A stretch of 64,000 bases of DNA. Source: Actinoplanes nipponensis. Lineage in GTDB: Bacteria; Actinomycetota; Actinomycetes; Mycobacteriales; Micromonosporaceae. The stretch covers positions 59,305-123,304 of the forward strand of contig NZ_BOMQ01000054.1 in the NCBI RefSeq assembly GCF_016862275.1, read 5' to 3'. The translations under genes were made by a program, and so were the position numbers. Below are positions 1 through 7,873 of the stretch, one piece after another. Below the pieces are notes generated by a model. The model worked only from the letters and a program-made list of their open reading frames with translations. It searched no databases and had not been told where the DNA came from. Each line of letters opens with the position of its first letter. Position 1 is the first letter of the stretch.

Positions 1-21
1 GGCGCGGGAGGCCGGCGATGA
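1..21 (+). CDS. 3' end of an upstream gene (partial)
   Basis: Only the last seven codons lie in the window, reading G-A-G-G-R-R and ending at TGA 19-21. This stop overlaps the ATG of the symporter gene in an ATGA arrangement, which suggests translational coupling. In many actinobacteria a small DUF3311 membrane subunit sits immediately upstream of this kind of monocarboxylate permease, so that is the likely identity. Nothing in the visible bases proves it. Confidence 0.4.
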   Translation, partial: GAGGRR

Positions 22-1664
22 GTGACCACATCACCGAGATCGTCGTCTTCACGTTCCTGTTCCTGCTGGTCAGCGTCATGGGCTTCCTGGCCGCCCGGTG
101 GCGCCGGCCCACCGACATGGCCCACCTCGACGAGTGGGGGCTGGGCGGGCGCAGCTTCGGCGGCTGGATCACGTGGTTCCTGGTCGGCGGCGACCTCTAC
201 ACCGCCTACACGTTCGTCGCGGTGCCCGCGCTCATCTTCGGCGCCGGCGCGGCGGGCTTCTTCGCGGTGCCGTACACGGTGGTCATCTACCCGCTGTTCT
301 TCCTGATCCTGATCCGGCTCTGGTCGGTGTCGCACCGGCACGGCTTCGTGACGCCGGCCGACTTCGTCCGCACCCGGTTCGACTCGCCGCTGCTCGCGCT
401 GCTGGTGGCGATCACCGGCATCGTGGCGACGATGCCGTACATCGCGCTCCAGCTGGTCGGCATCGAGGCCGTGCTCAAGACGATGGGGGTGACCGGGGAG
501 AGCGCGCTCGCCCGGCACGCGCCGATCATCGTGGCCTTCGCGATCCTGGCGGCGTACACGTACCAGTCCGGGCTGCGGGCGCCGGCGCTGATCGCGTTCG
601 TCAAGGACACGCTGATCTACCTCGTGATCATCGTGGCGGTGCTGTACCTGCCGTACAAGCTGGGCGGCTGGGGGTCGATCTTCGACGACGCCAACGCCAA
701 GTTCCAGGCGTCGCCCGCGCCCGGCGACGGTCTCACGCTCAACGCCAACAACCAGCTGCAGTACGTCACCCTGGCGCTGGGCTCGGCGCTGGCGCTGTTC
801 CTCTACCCGCACAGCATCACCGGCGTGCTGGCCAGCCGGAACCGCAACGTCATCAAGCGCAACATGTCGGCCCTGCCGGCGTACAGCTTCCTGCTCGGCC
901 TGATCGCCCTGCTCGGCTACATGGCCATCTCGGCCGGGGTGAAGCCGCTGCCCGGCGCCAAGGCCGGCAGCGTCGACAGCAACACGGTGGTGCCGCTGCT
1001 CTTCGACCAGCAGTTCCCGTCCTGGTTCGCCGGCATCGCGTTCGCCGCGATCGGCATCGGCGCGCTGGTCCCGGCGGCGATCATGTCGATCGCGGCGGCG
1101 AACCTGTTCACCCGCAACATCTACAAGGAGTACCTGCGCAAGGACGCCACCCACGCGCAGGAGGCCAGCGTCGCCAAGATCGCCTCGCTGGTGGTGAAGG
1201 TCGGCGCGGTCGCGTTCATCATCTTCCTGGACCCGCAGTTCTCCATCGACCTGCAGCTCATCGGCGGCATCATCATCCTGCAGACGGCGCCGGCGGTGGC
1301 CATCGGCCTCTACACCCGGTGGCTGCACCGCAACGCGCTGGTGGCGGGCTGGGCGGCCGGCATGGCGCTGGGCCTGTGGATGCTCTACGAGATCCCGAAC
1401 GCGGCGACCAAGCGCGCGCACTTCGGCGGCTCGGCGTTCCCGCTGTCGAAGTTCGGCTTCGACACCCCGAAGACGATCTACGTCGGTTTCGTGGCGGTCG
1501 CGCTCAACCTGCTGATCGCGGTGGTCGTGACGCTGATCCTGCGGGCGATGAAGACGCCCGACGGGGTCGACGGCACCGCGCCGGACGACTACTTCGCCGA
1601 CGAGGGCGACCCGCGGCTGGAGAAGGCCCGCACGACGCCGGAAACCCTCGGTTCCTCGACCTGA
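18..1664 (+). CDS. Sodium:solute symporter (SSS family), monocarboxylate-permease (MctP) type
   Basis: A 548-residue polytopic inner-membrane protein with about 13 hydrophobic segments, the size and layout of SSS-family permeases. The N-terminal stretch WGLGGRSFGGWITWFLVGGD and the following YTAYTFVAVPALIFGAGA resemble the substrate and sodium region of MctP-type uptake systems for lactate, pyruvate or acetate. The acidic, low-complexity C-terminal tail after about residue 515 is probably cytoplasmic. The start ATG overlaps the stop of the preceding partial gene, so the two are likely one operon. The substrate is inferred from family resemblance only; a related acetate or proline-type SSS member cannot be excluded. 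Confidence 0.8.
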   Translation: MSDHITEIVVFTFLFLLVSVMGFLAARWRRPTDMAHLDEWGLGGRSFGGWITWFLVGGDLYTAYTFVAVPALIFGAGAAGFFAVPYTVVIYPLFFLILIRLWSVSHRHGFVTPADFVRTRFDSPLLALLVAITGIVATMPYIALQLVGIEAVLKTMGVTGESALARHAPIIVAFAILAAYTYQSGLRAPALIAFVKDTLIYLVIIVAVLYLPYKLGGWGSIFDDANAKFQASPAPGDGLTLNANNQLQYVTLALGSALALFLYPHSITGVLASRNRNVIKRNMSALPAYSFLLGLIALLGYMAISAGVKPLPGAKAGSVDSNTVVPLLFDQQFPSWFAGIAFAAIGIGALVPAAIMSIAAANLFTRNIYKEYLRKDATHAQEASVAKIASLVVKVGAVAFIIFLDPQFSIDLQLIGGIIILQTAPAVAIGLYTRWLHRNALVAGWAAGMALGLWMLYEIPNAATKRAHFGGSAFPLSKFGFDTPKTIYVGFVAVALNLLIAVVVTLILRAMKTPDGVDGTAPDDYFADEGDPRLEKARTTPETLGSST

Positions 1665-1680
1665 CCCGCTCCCGAGTGTG

Positions 1681-1713
1681 CCGCGGCACCGGATGTCCTA
1701 TCCGGGGCCGCGG
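1681..1713. terminator. Bidirectional hairpin between convergent genes
   Basis: CCGCGG (1681-1686) pairs with CCGCGG (1708-1713), and CCGGAT (1689-1694) pairs with ATCCGG (1700-1705) around a GTCCT loop. The hairpin lies between the symporter stop and the convergent MarR gene, and it covers the MarR stop codon at 1698-1700. A short T-run (CCTTTC) follows on the plus strand. It probably ends transcription from both sides. Confidence 0.6.
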
Positions 1714-2159
1714 CCTTTCAGGTACGCGTCCATGTCGCGGGTGAGCCGCTCCAGCGTTGCGGCCAGTTCCTGGCGCTCTTGGGCCGACCACCCCTGCAGC
1801 ACCTCGTCGTAGAGGGCCCGGCGGGCCTGGCCCACGGCGTCGACCTGCGCGATGCCCCGCGCGCTCGCGGCCACCACGCTGCCCCGGCCGTCCTGCGGGT
1901 CGGGGGTCCGCTCGACCAGGCCGTCGCGGTGCAGCGCGCTGATCTGCCGGGTCACGGTCGAGCCGTCCAGGTTGAGCCGGTTGGCCACGGCGGAGACGTT
2001 CTGCGGGCCGGCCTCCTGCAGGAAGCGCAGGATCACGTACGCGGCCCGGTCGAGCGCGCGATGCGGCCGCGGCGAGGAACGGCGGGTGGCCTCGCCCAGC
2101 CGCATCAGCATGGCCACCTGGGTCTCGATGATCCCGAGGGCCGCGTCGTCGTCCGCCAT
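1698..2159 (-). CDS. MarR-family transcriptional regulator
   Basis: A 153-residue cytoplasmic protein with a winged-helix DNA-binding core: ILRFLQEAGPQNVSAVANRL, then LNLDGSTVTRQISALHRDGL, then the wing VERTPDPQDGRGSVVAASA. Flanking helices would form the MarR dimer interface. Length is typical of the family. The ATG at 2157-2159 is the first Met giving a normal N-terminus; longer readings run into the upstream gene. It lies 26 bp downstream of the TSUP exporter on the same strand, so it probably controls that exporter and itself. The ligand is not predictable from the sequence. Confidence 0.85.
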   Translation of the reverse strand: MADDDAALGIIETQVAMLMRLGEATRRSSPRPHRALDRAAYVILRFLQEAGPQNVSAVANRLNLDGSTVTRQISALHRDGLVERTPDPQDGRGSVVAASARGIAQVDAVGQARRALYDEVLQGWSAQERQELAATLERLTRDMDAYLKGRGPG

Positions 2160-2185
2160 CTGTCCTTCCCTGTCGCTCTGCTGCC

Positions 2186-2938
2186 TCAGCGGAACGCCCG
2201 CCACATCAGGATGAGGCCGACGACCGTGCCGAAGGTGACGATCAACGCTTTCAGCACCCGCGCCGGCAACCGGCGGGCCACGTGGGCGCCCGCGTAGCCG
2301 CCGACGATCGTGGCGGGAGCGATCGCCAGCACGGCCCCCCAGTGCACCGGCGCGAAGATGGCGAAGACCACAACCGTGACGAGCCCGACACAGGCCGACA
2401 AGACGTTCTTCAGTGCATTGATCCGATTCAACGTCTCGTCCAGCACCAGCGCAAGAGCGGCGACGTACATGACCCCGAGCGCGGCCCCGAAGTAACCGCC
2501 GTAGATCGCCCCCACGAAGACGACCGCGTGCAGGGCCGCCCGCTTCTCGCCGTGCGCGTGCCCCACCAGGCCCTTGAGCCGGTCCTGGAAGAACAGGATC
2601 GCGGCCGCCCCCAGCACCAGGAACGGCACGACCACCTCGAACGCCCGGGCCGGCGTGCCCAGCAGCAGCAGGCACCCGAGCACGGCCCCGGCCAGACTGG
2701 TCGGCACGATGGCCCGCAACCGTCGGCCCTGCCCGGCCAGGTCCGCCCGGCTCCCGGCGACGCTGGAGACGTAACCGGGGAAGACGGCGACGGAATTGGA
2801 GACGTTGGCGTCCACCGACGGCAGCCCGACCGCGATCAGGCTCGGGAACGTGATCAGCGAGCCGCCGCCGGCGATCGCGTTGACCATCCCGGCGGCCAGC
2901 CCCGCGGCGACCAGCAGGACGATGTGGGAGAGATCCAT
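2186..2938 (-). CDS. TSUP family (TauE/SafE-like) membrane exporter
   Basis: A 250-residue inner-membrane protein with about eight hydrophobic helices. The N-terminal signature AAGMVNAIAGGGSLITFPSL is the characteristic TauE/SafE repeat motif. The second repeat begins around GAIYGGYFGAALGVMYVAAL. Family members move sulfite, sulfoacetate or other organosulfur anions out of (or into) the cell. It is co-directional with the MarR gene 26 bp downstream, and diverges from rnpB. The actual substrate is unknown. Confidence 0.85.
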   Translation of the reverse strand: MDLSHIVLLVAAGLAAGMVNAIAGGGSLITFPSLIAVGLPSVDANVSNSVAVFPGYVSSVAGSRADLAGQGRRLRAIVPTSLAGAVLGCLLLLGTPARAFEVVVPFLVLGAAAILFFQDRLKGLVGHAHGEKRAALHAVVFVGAIYGGYFGAALGVMYVAALALVLDETLNRINALKNVLSACVGLVTVVVFAIFAPVHWGAVLAIAPATIVGGYAGAHVARRLPARVLKALIVTFGTVVGLILMWRAFR

Positions 2939-2999
2939 GATGCCGAAGAATCTACGGCCCGCCGGCTCGGTCCGCCCGCGGCGTCCCCGGCCCCGTCAG

Positions 3000-3005
3000 T
3001 AGGAT
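3000..3005 (+). promoter_or_regulatory. -10 element of the rnpB promoter
   Basis: TAGGAT lies seven to eight bases upstream of the first paired base of the RNase P RNA (3014). That places the transcription start at about 3012, as expected for a sigma-70-type housekeeping promoter. No convincing -35 hexamer is visible. Confidence 0.55.
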
Positions 3006-3013
3006 GGTGCCGC

Positions 3014-3426
<413 letters not shown>

Positions 3427-3490
3427 GCCTTCCGGGCCGGCAGCCCTGATCATCGGCCGTGTCCGGGCAGGGCGGCCCCGAGCCGGCGGG

Positions 3491-4105
3491 TCAGCCCGGA
3501 CTCGTGATGACGACGATCGAGCTGTTCCAGTAGTGCGCCCGCAGGTCCTTGCCGAGGAGTTCCTGCAGGTCCTCGAACGAAGCCTTCTTCTCCGGGCGGC
3601 TCGCGCTGAGGTATCCCGCGCGGTCGAGCTGCTGCAGACCCGCATCGTTGACGACCAGGATCTTGGCGAAGTACGACTGGGTGCTCGCCGGCGGCTTCCG
3701 CCGCTGCAACTTGGCCGCCTGGAGCGGACAGTCCACCACCTGGTCGTCGTCGCGGGAGGTGGCGCACTCGCCGTGCACGGAGAACCGGACGGTGAAGTCG
3801 GGCCGCACCAGCAGGATGGCGTGACAATCGCCGTGCGGCCCGATGCTGGCGTGCAGCGGCGCCCGGTAGTCCGCCGGCCCTCGGTCGGTGGACAGGGAGA
3901 AGGTGTCCGTGGTGCCCTGGTCCACCCCGGCCCTGCAGCTCTGACTGCCGGGCAACCAGTTACTGAGCGATCCCGCGGCGGGGATCAGGATCGGCACTGT
4001 GGCGCTGATCGCGGCAGTGGCTGCGGCTGCCCCGAGACTCTGCAGCAGCCGGCGCCGCCTTCGCCCCGCGTCGCGGCCGTCATCATCGGCGTCTTCTTCG
4101 GTCAT
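3491..4105 (-). CDS. Membrane-anchored extracytoplasmic protein of unknown function
   Basis: A 204-residue protein. An acidic start (MTEEDADDDGRDAG) is followed by five consecutive arginines and a hydrophobic segment (LLQSLGAAAATAAISATVPI). This looks like a Tat-type or single-helix N-terminal anchor, with the rest outside the membrane. Two to three cysteines in the exported part (CRAGV, CHAILL, CATSRD, CPLQ) could form disulfides. The Met at 4103-4105 is preferred because a GGGAAGGG stretch precedes it and the acidic, then basic, then hydrophobic order is typical. I recognise no domain. It is convergent with rnpB and divergent from the small gene at 4341. Confidence 0.65.
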   Translation of the reverse strand: MTEEDADDDGRDAGRRRRRLLQSLGAAAATAAISATVPILIPAAGSLSNWLPGSQSCRAGVDQGTTDTFSLSTDRGPADYRAPLHASIGPHGDCHAILLVRPDFTVRFSVHGECATSRDDDQVVDCPLQAAKLQRRKPPASTQSYFAKILVVNDAGLQQLDRAGYLSASRPEKKASFEDLQELLGKDLRAHYWNSSIVVITSPG

Positions 4106-4340
4106 GATCTTGGGACCCCACCCTTCCCCCGGTAAGTCCTGATATGAGCGGAAACGACCTCCTCGATTGGGGGATACGCCGTGGTCGGAAATTGGCACGG
4201 GGGTCGAGGATGTCCCGGCCGGACGCGATCGTGTCCGGCCGGTTTTTCGCATCCCCCGGCGGGGAGGCATGTGGTCCGGCCGGTCCGGGTATCACCACCC
4301 GGTGACCGCTGATGAGGACAGGCGAGGAACCGCCGCCGCC

Positions 4341-4523
4341 ATGCACGACACCGCCGAGGCTCTCGAGGAGAGTGAGGCGATCCTGCACGAGAGCGCCGAG
4401 AGGTCGCCCGACGAGCGGACCCGGCGGCGGCTGCACCGGCTCGGCGACGAGGTGACCCGGCAGGCCGAGGCCATCGACCAGCGGGCCGACCTGCTGACGC
4501 CGCCCCGCAGCCCGCAGCGCTGA
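4341..4523 (+). CDS. Small charged helical protein, unknown
   Basis: A 60-residue, highly charged protein (MHDTAEALEESEAILHESAE at the start) predicted to be one or two amphipathic helices, probably cytoplasmic. GAGGAAC at 4324-4330 is a plausible ribosome-binding site for the ATG at 4341. A longer reading from GTG 4302 is possible but has no better site. Similar tiny glutamate/arginine-rich proteins are scattered in actinomycetes with no known role. Codon third positions are strongly G/C, supporting coding. Confidence 0.5.
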   Translation: MHDTAEALEESEAILHESAERSPDERTRRRLHRLGDEVTRQAEAIDQRADLLTPPRSPQR

Positions 4524-5193
4524 CGCCCCGCGGCCCGCAGCGGTGACACCGGCCGGCGTGCCCGGGGCGGAAACAACTGTGCCAATTTTGGCCGCGGTCC
4601 GCCCTCGATCGGGCGAAGAATAGTTGCCGGATGGCACGGGCCGGGTGGGCCGGCGGCCGGGCCGCCCGGATTGTCGGCCAGGTGGGGGATCGTTGGTCGG
4701 CGTTCGCCGCCACGACCGGTTTGAATGGTCGACGCGGCCGTACGCCATCGAAAGATCGGATTATCAGAATCGGGCGTGGAATGCCACGCATTCGCCGCGG
4801 CGGCCATCAAGCCGATTCAATGCCCTCACCTGGGCCGATCCGGCCCGGCGGCCGCCGCGGGGGTGTGCGGCGGGTGATCAGCGGCGCGGGCCCGGGGAGG
4901 TCGGGCCGCGGTGCGGTGGCGACTACTCAAGCGGGGCGCGAACCAAGCCCGCGGTGTTGCCGGGGGACACCATATTGCCAGGTGATCGGTACTGTCCAGA
5001 GGGGAATCCACAGTTGAGTAGACTGCCCGGCCGGACCGCCCGGCTTGTGAGGTTCTCGTCGGTCGGCGCCAGTTGACGTGCAACTTGCACACTCATAGTG
5101 TCTGAGATGTGACGGCGGGTGCTCGCTGGGTACGATCTCAGCACGGTCGAGCCACGGTACGTCCGTCGACCATCCGGCCGTAGGGAGTTCCTG
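4524..5193. other. 670-bp intergenic region, no gene recognised apart from the gap promoter
   Basis: No reading frame with convincing start and codon use is visible here. The stretch is patchier in composition than its neighbours, with AT-rich bits around 4570-4625 and 4740-4790. The only element I can support is the promoter and palindrome at 5073-5101. An untranslated leader of about 85 nt separates the predicted start of transcription from the GAPDH-like start codon. Confidence 0.5.
5073..5101 (+). promoter_or_regulatory. Promoter with embedded palindromic operator upstream of the GAPDH-like gene
   Basis: TTGACG (5073-5078) and TAGTGT (5096-5101) are separated by exactly 17 bp, a near-ideal sigma-70-type promoter. 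Between them lies the perfect palindrome GTGCAACTTGCAC (5078-5090). Occupancy of that site by a dimeric repressor would block RNA polymerase. The regulator is unknown. Confidence 0.6.
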
Positions 5194-6255
5194 GTGAGTA
5201 TCGCGATCGGCATCAACGGTTTCGGTCGGATCGGCCGCAGCGTGATGCGTATTGCCGGTGGCTCCGCGGGTGCGGGAATCACCGTCGCCGCGATTAACGA
5301 CGTCGCCCCGGTGGACCGATTGGCATATGGCCTCAAGCGTGACAGCCTGCGCGGGCGATTTCCCGGAACGGTGTCCGCCGCGCCCGGCCAGCTCATTGTC
5401 AACAATCGCCCGATCTGGGCGTTCGCCGAGTCCCAGCCCGGCCGCATTCCCTGGGCGGAGGCCGGCGTCGACGTGGTCATCGAGGCCACCGGCCGGTTCC
5501 GCAGCGGCTCCGGCGCGCGCGAGCACATCACCGGCGGCGGCGCGCGCAAGGTCATCATCAGCGCCTCGGCCGACCAGCCCGACGCCGTGCTGGTCTACGG
5601 GGCCAACCACGAGGTCTACGACCCCGGCCGGCACGACGTCATCTCGCCCGCCTCCTGCGGCGTGAACGCGTTGTCGGTGATGGCCAAGGTGCTCCTGGAA
5701 CGCTTCGGGCTGCGCTCGGTGCACACCTCGGTCGTGCTGGCCCTCCAGGGCTGGCAGAAGGCCCAGGACACGCTGACCGGCTCCTCGCGCGACGATCCCC
5801 GGCTGGGCCGGGCGCTGCACGACAGCATCATCCCGCACAACCACGTGGCCGGGGATCTGATCAGCGTCGCGCTGCCCCGGCTGGGCAAGGTGCGCTACAG
5901 CTACTACTGCGTGCCCACCCCGGTCGGCTCGCTGGCCGAGCTGACCGGCTTCACCGACCGCCCGGTCAGCCGCGAGGAGGTCAACCGGGCGATGGCCGAG
6001 GCGGCGGCCGGCTACCTGGGCGGCGTGCTGGACTACGAGCCCGATCCCACCGTCTCGGTGGACGTGCGGGACAACCCGGCGTCCTGCCTGTTCGACCCGT
6101 CCGGCACCCAGACCAGCGCGGACGGCGGGGTGCAGGTGCGCGGGTGGTTCGACAACGAGTGGGGGTTCTCCAACCGGCTGCTGGATCTGGCGCGCCTGGT
6201 GGGGGAACGTGAGGCCGTACCGGTTGGTGCCCCGTACCGGTCCGGCGTCGTGTAG
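5194..6255 (+). CDS. Divergent glyceraldehyde-3-phosphate dehydrogenase-like protein
   Basis: A 353-residue protein with the GAPDH fold. GINGFGRIGRS near the N-terminus is the NAD(P) Rossmann motif. SPASCGVNAL carries the nucleophile Cys at about residue 155, although the usual signature is SCTTN. WFDNEWGFSNRL near the C-terminus is the conserved nicotinamide-contact motif. In the segment where GAPDHs have the catalytic His (HAYT or HSYT), this protein reads SVVLALQ, so that His seems absent. GTG 5194 is chosen because it gives the canonical N-terminus and follows TAGGGAG. The protein may be a paralogue with altered substrate or a non-oxidising role. The normal glycolytic gap is not in this window. 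Confidence 0.8.
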   Translation: MSIAIGINGFGRIGRSVMRIAGGSAGAGITVAAINDVAPVDRLAYGLKRDSLRGRFPGTVSAAPGQLIVNNRPIWAFAESQPGRIPWAEAGVDVVIEATGRFRSGSGAREHITGGGARKVIISASADQPDAVLVYGANHEVYDPGRHDVISPASCGVNALSVMAKVLLERFGLRSVHTSVVLALQGWQKAQDTLTGSSRDDPRLGRALHDSIIPHNHVAGDLISVALPRLGKVRYSYYCVPTPVGSLAELTGFTDRPVSREEVNRAMAEAAAGYLGGVLDYEPDPTVSVDVRDNPASCLFDPSGTQTSADGGVQVRGWFDNEWGFSNRLLDLARLVGEREAVPVGAPYRSGVV

Positions 6256-6264
6256 AACTGACCG

Positions 6265-7179
6265 GTGATTGCCACCAGCGAGGTCGATGCGGCGGCGCGC
6301 CGCATCGCCGGGCGGATCCGGCGGACGCCGGTCCTCAGCGCCGGGCCGGTGCTCTACAAGCTCGAGTTCCTGCAGCACGCGGGCTCCTTCAAGACCCGGG
6401 GCATGTTCAACAAGATCCTGGCCGCGGCCGAGCACGGGTTGCCGGGCGCGGGCGTCATCGCGGCGTCCGGCGGCAACGCGGGCCTGGCCGCGGCGTACGC
6501 CGCCCGCGAGCTCGGCGTGCCGGCCGAGATCTACGTGCCGGTCACGGCCCCCTCGGTCAAGGTGGCCAAGCTGGCCAAGCTCGGCGCGCGGGTGGCCCAG
6601 GTCGGCACGGAGTACGCGGAGGCCTACGAGGCCGCGTTCGCCCAGGCCGAGGTGACCGGGGCGCTGTTCTGCCACGCCTACGACGACCGGGACATGGTGG
6701 CCGGCAACGGCACCCTCGCCCTGGAGCTGATCGAGCAGGTCCCGGACGGCTTCGACACCGTGCTGGTCGCGGTGGGCGGGGGCGGCCTGATCGCCGGGGT
6801 CGCGGCGGCGCTGTCCGGCCGGGTGCGGGTGGTCGCGGTCGAGCCGGCCACCTCCGCCGCGCTGCACGCGGCCCTGGCGGCGGGCGGCCCGGTGGACGTC
6901 CCGGTCTCCGGGGTGGCGGCCGATTCGCTGGGTGCGCGGCGGGTGGGCAGCATCGCCTACGAGACGGCCGTGTCGGCGGGGTTGACCTCGGTGCTGGTGG
7001 ACGACCAGGCAATCGTCGAGGCCCGGCGCCAGCTGTGGGAGGACCACCGGATCGTCGTCGAGCACGGCACCGCCGCCGCGCAGGCCGCGCTGAGCTCGGG
7101 CGCGTACGAGCCGCAGCCGGGGGAGCGGGTCGTGGTGCTGCTGTGCGGCGCCAACACGAACCCCGCCGACCTTGCTTGA
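6265..7179 (+). CDS. PLP-dependent serine/threonine dehydratase family enzyme
   Basis: A 304-residue fold-type II PLP enzyme. The Schiff-base lysine sits in HAGSFKTRGMFNKI, and the substrate/PLP loop SGGNAGLAAAYAAREL matches threonine dehydratase. The glycine-rich phosphate-binding loop is VAVGGGGLIAGVAA. It lacks the C-terminal ACT regulatory domain of biosynthetic IlvA, so it is a catabolic-type or broad serine/threonine dehydratase. It starts at GTG 6265, ten bases after the GAPDH-like stop, and its last codons overlap the next gene by 8 bp. The three genes are probably one transcript. The exact substrate is uncertain. Confidence 0.85.
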   Translation: MIATSEVDAAARRIAGRIRRTPVLSAGPVLYKLEFLQHAGSFKTRGMFNKILAAAEHGLPGAGVIAASGGNAGLAAAYAARELGVPAEIYVPVTAPSVKVAKLAKLGARVAQVGTEYAEAYEAAFAQAEVTGALFCHAYDDRDMVAGNGTLALELIEQVPDGFDTVLVAVGGGGLIAGVAAALSGRVRVVAVEPATSAALHAALAAGGPVDVPVSGVAADSLGARRVGSIAYETAVSAGLTSVLVDDQAIVEARRQLWEDHRIVVEHGTAAAQAALSSGAYEPQPGERVVVLLCGANTNPADLA

Positions 7180-7852
7180 GCAGGTCCGCCTGATCGAGCG
7201 GGTCCGGGGGGCCTGCCGCGCCGACCACCGGCTCGAGGCGGCCCTGATGTACGGCTCCTTCGCCGACGGCTCGGCCGACGAGCACAGCGACATCGAGTTC
7301 TGGCTGTTCTTCGCCACCGCGCCGCCGGATCCCCGGACCTGGATCGAGCAGGTCGGCCCGGTCACGCATCTGGTGCACAACGAGTTCGGCGCGCACGTGG
7401 CGTTCTTCGCGGGGCTGATCCGCGGCGAGTTCCACTTCGCCGGGGCCGCCGACATCGCGTCCGTGCGGCAGTGGCCGGCCGGCGACGTGGTGATCGTGGC
7501 CGACCGGCACGGCGAGCTGGCGCGGGCCCGTCCGCAGGGCGTCATCGACCGGACGGCCGACGTCTGCGGCCGCTTCGCCAACTGGCTGCTGCTCGCCCAT
7601 CACGTCGGCCTGCGGGGTGAGCGGCTGCGGCAGCGCGACGCCCTGGCGCACGCCCAGCGGCATCTGCTGTGGATGGCCCGGCTGGCCGAGGGGCGTACCG
7701 AGCACTGGCTCACCCCGTCGCGGCGGGCCGAGGCCGAGCTCGGCGCGGCCACGGTTGCCGCTCTCGGGCGTACCCATGACGATGTGGGCGCGGCCTGGCA
7801 GATCGGCCGCGCCCTCTGGCTCAAGCTCGACCCCGACCCGCCCGGGGCCTGA
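7172..7852 (+). CDS. Nucleotidyltransferase similar to lincosamide nucleotidyltransferases (Lnu(B)/Lnu(F) type)
   Basis: A 226-residue cytoplasmic protein. ALMYGSFADGSADEHSDIEF carries the GSF...D-x-E metal site of antibiotic nucleotidyltransferases. VHNEFGAHVAFFAGLIRGEF matches the second conserved block I remember from LinB/LnuF (KNEYGTEVVIFDNLIRGEFHF region). These enzymes adenylylate lincomycin or clindamycin on a hydroxyl. It starts with TTG 7172 inside the end of the dehydratase gene (8-bp overlap), so it is translationally coupled to it. A chromosomal actinomycete homologue may have a native role, or give self-protection; activity on lincosamides is inference. Confidence 0.75.
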   Translation: MLEQVRLIERVRGACRADHRLEAALMYGSFADGSADEHSDIEFWLFFATAPPDPRTWIEQVGPVTHLVHNEFGAHVAFFAGLIRGEFHFAGAADIASVRQWPAGDVVIVADRHGELARARPQGVIDRTADVCGRFANWLLLAHHVGLRGERLRQRDALAHAQRHLLWMARLAEGRTEHWLTPSRRAEAELGAATVAALGRTHDDVGAAWQIGRALWLKLDPDPPGA

Positions 7853-7873
7853 TCGCCGAGCTGGACCGGGCGT

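Noticed and set aside
4927..7581. Very long antisense frame over the GAPDH-like, dehydratase and Lnu-like genes
   Set aside because: Low-complexity His/Arg/Gly/Gln composition typical of the complement of GC-rich genes; the opposite strand encodes recognisable enzymes.
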